Below, one piece after another: positions 1 to 4,030 of a stretch of 6,309 nt of DNA. Made by a program: the position numbers and the translations under genes. Each line of letters begins with the position of its first letter. Within the stretch, counting starts at the first letter, position 1. The stretch covers positions 1-6,309 of the forward strand of contig CAZPRQ010000054.1 of assembly GCA_964589415.1 (NCBI GenBank), written 5' to 3'. This DNA comes from CAZPRQ01 sp964589415. GTDB lineage: Bacteria > Patescibacteriota > Doudnabacteria > UBA920. The notes beneath the pieces are model-generated. The model was not told the DNA's origin. It ran no database searches and was given only the letters and a program-made list of their open reading frames with translations.

Positions 1-1376
1 AATACTTTGACACCTTTGACACTACCATAGAACCCGGAGACATTGTGGTTGCAACTACCACCGAGGAAAGATTACTGCTTGCCGCCCTCACTGAAGCCGG
101 ACTTTCTTCTTCATCTACATCTACCATAATTTCCGGGTTGGATAATTTGTCCGGCGGAGCGGATTCGGGCGCGGGGAATGCCTCCACTACAAATGTCAAT
201 AATTTTTCTTCCACATCCACTCTTGTAAGCGCTGTCATGAAGAGCACTAAAGCCTACGACACCAAAATTTTAGGTATAGTTTCCAGCCAGCCAGCCTTTA
301 TTGGAAACAACCCGGGCGGCAGGAATGAAGCCAACCAGTTTAAAAAGATTGTCGGTTTAGTCGGCCGCGTGCCGGTCAAAGCCACCAACGAAAACGGCGA
401 AATTAAAGTCGGCGACTTTATTACCACTTCCGCGCAATTTTCCGGCTACGGCATGAAAGCCACCAGAAGCGGCTATGTCTTGGGCGTGGCGCTGGAAGAC
501 TTTAAGCCGAACGCTAGTTCAACGCCAAATGGCACCGATCCCATTGGCGGCACGGTACTGGTTTTCATAAAACCTGGCTTCCAAATGATTAATAACACTT
601 TTGTGCTTGGTGAAAATGACGGCCAGCTAACCGGCAATGTCGCGTCATCAACAAACCCTTCGACAGGCTCGGGGCTGACCAATTCGTTCCTCATTGATCA
701 GAAAGGAACCGGTGATTTGCTCCAACTGCAGCAAAACGGTTCCAACAGGCTGCTTATAGACAATCAGGGTAGCGTGAGTATTTTGGCTTCAGCCACAATT
801 ACTTCCCAAAGCATTTTAACCGTGCAGCGCGGCAGCCAAACTTACTTCACCATTAGTGCTACTGGCGTGGCGACATTTGGGGGTAAAATAGCGGTCGCGA
901 AGGATACCGCCGGCACCGCTATAATAAAAGCTGGAGATAACCAGACTCGAATAACTTTCCAGTCGCCATATCCGTATGTTCCAAAAGTGGTAATAACGCT
1001 AAATGGATTACCAAGCTTCTTCTATGGCATTACCCAAAAAGACGAGACGGGCTTTACTATTACTACCAGTCAGCCCGTGGGTAGTGAAGTAAGTTTTGAC
1101 TGGGTTGCTCTAATACAGCCCGAAGCTACGGAATCTCAATCAAGTTTGGGAATAGGCTCCAGTCCTGCCCCGCAAATAATAACCGGACCAAGCAGTTCGC
1201 CCACGGAAGAAATAATAGTTCCGACTCCAGAAGATCCCGTGCCTTCCGGGGAACCCGTGCCGGTGGTAGGGGAGCCGGCTCCAGTCTCTGAACCCGCTCC
1301 GGTCTCGGCGGAAGAACCTGTCCCTACGCCGGAGCCAACACCGCCTCTCGCCTCTGAACCCGCTCCGGCTGAATAA
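1..1376 (+). CDS. Surface/fibre-type protein, 5'-truncated by window: Peptidase_G2/S74-like region, H-lectin-like domain, Pro/Glu-rich tail
   Basis: The frame is open from position 3 to the TAA at 1374-1376, so the true start is upstream. The GTG at 45 lies inside a continuous conserved-looking stretch (...TIEPGDIVVATTTEE) and is not taken as the start. Counting the codon at 3 as residue 1, residues 1-170 contain IEPGD, then KAYDTKILGIVSSQP, a GN-rich turn, GRVPVKA, VGDFITTS and GYVLGVALEDF. This pattern is typical of the Peptidase_G2 / endosialidase-chaperone-associated regions of fibre-like proteins. Residues about 235-300 form short beta repeats (LLQLQQNGSNRLLIDNQG). Residues about 304-374 resemble an H-type lectin fold (FQSPYPYVPKVVITLNG ... 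GFTI ... FDWVALI). Residues about 395-457 are a low-complexity Pro/Glu/Ala/Val tail, possibly a wall-spanning or flexible linker. No sorting motif or C-terminal membrane segment is seen. Export and surface location are inferred; the N-terminus needed to confirm them is outside the window. The coding frame is certain, the domain names moderately so. Confidence 0.85.
   Translation, partial: YFDTFDTTIEPGDIVVATTTEERLLLAALTEAGLSSSSTSTIISGLDNLSGGADSGAGNASTTNVNNFSSTSTLVSAVMKSTKAYDTKILGIVSSQPAFIGNNPGGRNEANQFKKIVGLVGRVPVKATNENGEIKVGDFITTSAQFSGYGMKATRSGYVLGVALEDFKPNASSTPNGTDPIGGTVLVFIKPGFQMINNTFVLGENDGQLTGNVASSTNPSTGSGLTNSFLIDQKGTGDLLQLQQNGSNRLLIDNQGSVSILASATITSQSILTVQRGSQTYFTISATGVATFGGKIAVAKDTAGTAIIKAGDNQTRITFQSPYPYVPKVVITLNGLPSFFYGITQKDETGFTITTSQPVGSEVSFDWVALIQPEATESQSSLGIGSSPAPQIITGPSSSPTEEIIVPTPEDPVPSGEPVPVVGEPAPVSEPAPVSAEEPVPTPEPTPPLASEPAPAE
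656..680 (+). repeat. Dispersed PSTGSG/PEPVEG-type short repeat inside a coding region
   Basis: The stretch carries the core CCCTTCGACAGGCTCGGG followed by GCTGACC. From general knowledge, near-identical copies (CTTCGACAGGCTCAGG and its complement) are scattered through many unrelated bacterial genomes, where they translate as NPSTGSG or, on the other strand, as SPEPVEG. Here the sense reading is NPSTGSGLT and the frame is kept. The copy lies between the Peptidase_G2-like region and the beta-repeat region of the host protein, where an insertion would be tolerated as a linker. Only one copy is visible, so its status as a repeat rests on recognition, not on comparison within this window. Confidence 0.6.
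1286..1368 (+). repeat. 17-bp direct repeat in the Pro/Glu-rich tail
   Basis: CTCTGAACCCGCTCCGG occurs exactly at 1286-1302 and again at 1352-1368, 66 bases (22 codons) apart and in the same frame, encoding S-E-P-A-P each time. Related shorter copies of the E-P-x-P unit fill the space between. This looks like recent tandem growth of a low-complexity tail. Confidence 0.7.
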
Positions 1377-1381
1377 GTATT

Positions 1382-1439
1382 TAATTTCTAATGCCGAATT
1401 ACTAATTCCTAATCAATTACTAATTCATAAATGCCTAAT
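1382..1439 (+). repeat. Left arm of inverted repeat (modules A - spacer - B - C)
   Basis: The arm holds A = TAATTTCTAATGCC (1382-1395), a 15-nt spacer (1396-1410) that itself repeats AATTACTAATT, B = AATCAATTACTAATT (1411-1425) and C = ATAAATGCCTAAT (1427-1439). AATTACTAATT occurs twice in this arm, so the arm looks grown from a shorter tandem unit. Module C contains the ATG of the four-helix-bundle gene, so the repeat runs into the coding sequence. Confidence 0.8.
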
Positions 1440-1790
1440 GATGAAGACAAATACGACCTCGAAGAAAGAACCTCTAAATTTGGCGAGGATATTATTAAAT
1501 TTTGCCAGGATATGCCTAAGAACGAAATTACAAGGCCTATAATCGGCCAGCTTGTTGACTGTGGCACATCTGTCGGTGCAAATTACTGTGAAGCCGATAA
1601 CGCCGAGAGTAAAAAAGATTTCAGACATAAAATCGGGATTTGTAAAAAGGAGTCAAGAGAATCAATGCATTTTTTAAGAATGTCAGCAGTTGCAGTTCCA
1701 ACAATGTCAGACAGGGCTCGTGTGCTATGGAAAGAAGCCAAAGAATTAAACCTTATTTTTAACAAAATTTTTCGCAGCTCAAGCGATTAG
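1431..1790 (+). CDS. Four-helix bundle protein (S23 / 23S rRNA intervening-sequence family)
   Basis: The 119-aa protein matches by recognition the four-helix bundle family (PF05635/TIGR02436). Landmarks are YDLEERTSKFGEDIIKF (residues 8-24), NEITRPIIGQL (31-41), the signature GTSVGANYCEAD (45-56), then KKDFRHKIGICKKE (61-74) and a final helix ending ELNLIFNKIF. Length and start match the usual free-standing form. There is no ribosome binding site and no Shine-Dalgarno sequence. The ATG is accepted because it gives the normal N-terminus and lies in the repeat module C. The residues before GTS are Asp-Cys, where the family more often has Arg-Ser by my recollection. The family is linked to 23S rRNA intervening sequences and is related to Avd, the accessory protein of diversity-generating retroelements. 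The molecular function of free-standing members is not established, so none is claimed. Base composition is more AT-rich than the lectin genes on either side, and the gene sits inside inverted repeats, both consistent with separate origin. Confidence 0.93.
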   Translation: MPNDEDKYDLEERTSKFGEDIIKFCQDMPKNEITRPIIGQLVDCGTSVGANYCEADNAESKKDFRHKIGICKKESRESMHFLRMSAVAVPTMSDRARVLWKEAKELNLIFNKIFRSSSD

Positions 1791-1798
1791 TCATTGGA

Positions 1799-1844
1799 AA
1801 TTAGTAATTGATTTGGCATTAGAAATTAGTAATTAGGCATTTAT
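1799..1844 (-). repeat. Right arm of inverted repeat (modules C - A - B read on the minus strand)
   Basis: On the minus strand this arm reads C (1844-1832), a 3-nt spacer, A (1828-1815), one base, then B (1813-1799), each module an exact match to the left arm. The order C-A-B against A-B-C on the left is a circular permutation, as expected if each arm samples a different phase of a tandem repeat. The arm ends 7 bp before the next start codon and contains the only obvious AT-rich -10-like stretch (TTTATAT, 1840-1846) for that gene. Confidence 0.8.
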
Positions 1845-1851
1845 ATCTTCA

Positions 1852-3858
1852 ATGCGTAAACTTCTAACAACAATCTTAACCCTTTCCATCATCGCCACTT
1901 TTTTCCACGCGCCCACCCCCGTCCGCGCTGCCACTTTAACCAAAGCCCCCAACAACCTTGGTCTTGTGGGGTACTGGGGGTTAGATGAAGGAGCGGGAAC
2001 GCTGGCAGGGGATATGAGCGGGAATGGGAATACGGCAACATTTTATGGAAGTCCTGCTTGGGTAAATGGAAAGCGAGGAAAAGCACTATCCTTCAATGGA
2101 AGTACTCCGGATTATTTAAAAACATCCGGAACGCTGGGTGCTCCTACTTCAGTAACCGTCAGCGCCTGGATGAAAGCTGACGATACCGCGCCAAGCAATT
2201 TCAGGTATATTGTTAACCAAGGCAGGGACAGTTATTGTTCCGGGTACTCAATCTCGCTTTACCAAGGTAACGTTTATTTTTCTATTAATACAAATAGTGC
2301 AAATGACGGTTGCGAGGCGAGTCCGGGTACAGCTTACACAGATACGGCTAATTGGCATCACGTTGTAGGAGTTTACGACCAGACCACGGCGTATATTTAT
2401 GTCGACGGTGTTTTAAGGAACTCATCAGCCGCTTCAATTTCCGGTCCGATAGTTTATAAATATAGTGAAGTGTTGAATATCGGAAAAATGTCATACGGTG
2501 AACCTACTTTGTATTTTCCATTTGACGGCCTCATAGACGATGTGCGCGTCTATTCCCGCGCGCTTTCCTCAACCGACGTCTCCAATCTTTACCGCTCCGG
2601 ACAAGTAACCCGTAAAGCCGTAAGCGAACGGGGCCTCGTTGGCTACTGGCCATTGGACGAAGGCCGAGGGGTAACAGCGGGGGATAGTAGCGGCAACGGC
2701 AACACTGGTGCTATCACCGGCGGGACTTGGGCCAATGGAAAACGCGGAAAAGCTTTGAGTTTTAATGGAACAAGTAGCTGCATCAATTTGGGAACATCTG
2801 CCACTTTGCGTCCTCAGGATGGAACCTATACTGCTTGGGTAAAATTAAGTTCATTGCCCAGCGATGGCAACGTAGGAGGTGATATTTTTAGCAATTATTC
2901 GGGAAATAGTAAAGGTATGTTTTTAAGCATACTCTCCAGCGGATATGTTCAGCTGCGGCCGCATCCGAGCGGTACGGTAAATTCTGCAGCAACAATTTCC
3001 GTAGGTCAATGGTATCATGTGGTAGGCACTATAGAAGGCACCGCAACCAAGGTGTATATTAACGGCGTGTTAAGCAATTCTTCTTCCGGCACCTATACGC
3101 CCCCTGACGCAATGAACGCTTCCATAGGTTGTTGGGTAGATATAGGAGTATTTTATTTTCCCGGATTGATTGATGATGTGCGAGTTTACAACCGCGCGCT
3201 CTCGGCCGCGGAAATATTAAATTTATACAAACAAAACGAAACTACAATTAACGCCAATACTAACAGTCGAATTACGGACGGGTTGGTGGGCGCGTGGAGT
3301 TTTAACGGCAATAATTTGAATATGGCTTCCACTACCGCGGAAATTTTGGACGTGAGCGGCAACAATAATAATGGCGACAATTCCGGCGGCCGCGCGGACG
3401 CAGGAAGGATTGGCCAAGGCTGGTACTGTACAACGGACGACCAGGTCACTTTGCCGGACATTGCCGCCGCCGCATCCACGGGGTCTTATAGCCTTTGGGT
3501 TAAGCCCGACAGTACCGATGCCAGTCAAGGCTGGATAGATTCCAATTTTGATATATTCCAATGGAGCGGTAGCTCGCTTTATTTTAGAGCAGGCAACCAG
3601 TCGGCCGTTTCTATTGCGTCTTGGAAGCCCAATGAATGGCATCATATAGTAATGACTTGGGATGGGACTAATTATTACGGCTATATTGACGGTGCTCAAG
3701 TTACAACCGGCATTCAAGTGGGTAATCGAGGCGGGAGTTTATATTTATGTAAAGTTGACGCGGGATTTTTTTATAGCGGCTCAATAGACGAAGTCCGTGT
3801 ATACAACAGGGCATTAAGCTCAAGTGAAGTTTTACAATTATATAACATGGGAAAGTGA
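1852..3858 (+). CDS. Secreted triple LamG/ConA-like lectin domain protein
   Basis: The 668-aa protein is complete. Residues 1-26 are a signal peptide: MRKLL, a hydrophobic core to about residue 18, and a signal peptidase I site V-R-A before A27. Three concanavalin A-like/LamG (Laminin_G_3 type) domains follow, at about 37-252, 261-463 and 477-668. Each opens with GLVG(Y/A)W; the first two continue with LDEG, SGNGNT and NGKRGKALSFNG. Each has a W-H-H-(V/I) or W-Y-H-V strand and a DG or NGV turn, and each closes with (L/S)IDDVRVY or IDEVRVY, then RALS and (L)Y. The third domain is the most divergent at its start. LamG folds bind glycans or proteins; the ligand here is unknown and no catalytic residues are seen, so adhesion or surface display is inferred. 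There is no C-terminal anchor or sorting motif. No Shine-Dalgarno sequence precedes the ATG; a possible -10-like TTTATAT at 1840-1846 would put transcription start at or near the ATG. The stop at 3856-3858 is followed by hairpins and by a stray copy of a LamG end. Confidence 0.93.
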   Translation: MRKLLTTILTLSIIATFFHAPTPVRAATLTKAPNNLGLVGYWGLDEGAGTLAGDMSGNGNTATFYGSPAWVNGKRGKALSFNGSTPDYLKTSGTLGAPTSVTVSAWMKADDTAPSNFRYIVNQGRDSYCSGYSISLYQGNVYFSINTNSANDGCEASPGTAYTDTANWHHVVGVYDQTTAYIYVDGVLRNSSAASISGPIVYKYSEVLNIGKMSYGEPTLYFPFDGLIDDVRVYSRALSSTDVSNLYRSGQVTRKAVSERGLVGYWPLDEGRGVTAGDSSGNGNTGAITGGTWANGKRGKALSFNGTSSCINLGTSATLRPQDGTYTAWVKLSSLPSDGNVGGDIFSNYSGNSKGMFLSILSSGYVQLRPHPSGTVNSAATISVGQWYHVVGTIEGTATKVYINGVLSNSSSGTYTPPDAMNASIGCWVDIGVFYFPGLIDDVRVYNRALSAAEILNLYKQNETTINANTNSRITDGLVGAWSFNGNNLNMASTTAEILDVSGNNNNGDNSGGRADAGRIGQGWYCTTDDQVTLPDIAAAASTGSYSLWVKPDSTDASQGWIDSNFDIFQWSGSSLYFRAGNQSAVSIASWKPNEWHHIVMTWDGTNYYGYIDGAQVTTGIQVGNRGGSLYLCKVDAGFFYSGSIDEVRVYNRALSSSEVLQLYNMGK

Positions 3859-3879
3859 TTAAGAATCCACATCCATTCA

Positions 3880-3908
3880 CCCCGTTAGAAGTTCGACTTC
3901 TAACGGGG
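3880..3908. repeat. Perfect 13-bp hairpin with 3-nt loop
   Basis: CCCCGTTAGAAGT (3880-3892) pairs exactly with 3896-3908 around the loop TCG. It is 21 bp past the stop of the triple-LamG gene. Neither side has a run of T, so it does not have the form of a classical intrinsic terminator, although it may still act on transcript ends. A symmetric GC-tipped palindrome with a tiny loop is also the form of REP-like or IS200/IS605-derived elements. Confidence 0.85.
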
Positions 3909-3910
3909 CA

Positions 3911-3964
3911 AGCCGCGCGCTTACCGCCAGCGAAATTAAACAACTTTATAATTTAGGTAAGTAG
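3911..3964 (+). pseudogene. Orphan LamG-domain C-terminus (17 codons plus stop)
   Basis: Reading from 3911 gives SRALTASEIKQLYNLGK followed by TAG at 3962-3964. This is the standard end of a LamG-type protein and matches the end of the preceding gene (NRALSSSEVLQLYNMGK) at 11 of 17 positions. It is in a different frame from that gene, has no start codon, and begins 2 bp after the hairpin at 3880-3908. The DNA differs enough from the 3' end at 3802-3858 that it is not a recent local copy. It is best read as what remains of another LamG gene, or an earlier end of this one, cut off by a rearrangement at the hairpin. Confidence 0.75.
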
Positions 3965-3965
3965 C

Positions 3966-4006
3966 TACAAGGGTTCCCCTTGCGCCGCGCAAGGGGAACC
4001 CTTGTA
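3966..4006. repeat. Perfect 19-bp hairpin with 3-nt loop
   Basis: TACAAGGGTTCCCCTTGCG (3966-3984) pairs exactly with 3988-4006 around the loop CCG. It begins 1 bp after the stop codon of the LamG remnant and ends 24 bp before the next start codon. No T-run follows on either strand. It could act as a barrier between the two genes, stabilise the 3' end of the upstream transcript, or be a palindromic repeat element. The sequence alone does not decide between these. Confidence 0.85.
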
Positions 4007-4014
4007 AGGCAATC

Positions 4015-4025
4015 TATGCTAAAAT
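4015..4025 (+). promoter_or_regulatory. Extended -10 promoter, probably giving a leaderless transcript
   Basis: TATGCTAAAAT contains a TGn-TAAAAT extended -10 box (4017-4025). No -35 box is found at normal spacing; that position falls in the 19-bp hairpin. The start codon is at 4031, 5 nt after the box, so transcription would begin at or next to the ATG. The absence of a Shine-Dalgarno sequence fits leaderless translation. Confidence 0.5.
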
Positions 4026-4030
4026 AAATT

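Larger units (their letters stand above)
1382..1844 (+). mobile_element. Putative IVS-like cassette: four-helix-bundle gene between inverted repeat arms
   Basis: The 463-bp segment starts 5 bp after one stop codon and ends 7 bp before the next start codon. Its two ends are inverted repeats built from the same modules. TAATTTCTAATGCC at 1382-1395 is the exact complement of 1815-1828 (14 bp). AATCAATTACTAATT at 1411-1425 is the exact complement of 1799-1813 (15 bp). These two pairings nest, so a transcript could fold into a long two-part stem (15-nt bulge on the left arm, 1 nt on the right) enclosing the gene. A third module, ATAAATGCCTAAT at 1427-1439, is the exact complement of 1832-1844 but in permuted order. 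The family was first known from hairpin-forming intervening sequences in 23S rRNA genes that can carry such an ORF; the arms here mirror that plan in an intergenic position. Mobility is inferred; no transposase or target duplication is seen. Confidence 0.5.

Noticed and set aside
45..47. GTG as the start codon of the first gene
   Set aside because: The same frame is open upstream to the window edge and encodes a continuous, family-like stretch (YFDTFDTTIEPGDIVV), so the gene is truncated by the window and this GTG is an internal valine.
1431..1790. Avd gene of a diversity-generating retroelement
   Set aside because: The four-helix-bundle fold is shared with Avd, but there is no reverse transcriptase, no template/variable repeat pair and no C-type lectin target in the window.
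1382..1844. CRISPR array or 23S rRNA fragment around the four-helix-bundle gene
   Set aside because: The repeats are AT-rich arms on either side of a gene, not regularly spaced units with spacers, and the flanking sequence is protein-coding with no rRNA motifs.
3223..3717. 164-aa open frame on the minus strand
   Set aside because: It lies entirely antisense to the third LamG domain, has no recognisable domain and no promoter, and is a by-product of codon bias in the real gene. The other minus-strand frames over the coding regions fail for the same reasons.
3856..3964. Programmed frameshift joining the triple-LamG protein to the LamG tail at 3911
   Set aside because: The frame of the tail has a TAA at 3860-3862 just before it, no slippery sequence is seen before the TGA, and the preceding gene already has a complete LamG end of its own.
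3880..4006. Pair of classical intrinsic terminators
   Set aside because: Both stems are perfect and strong but neither is followed by a T-run on either strand. A termination role is possible but not supported by form.
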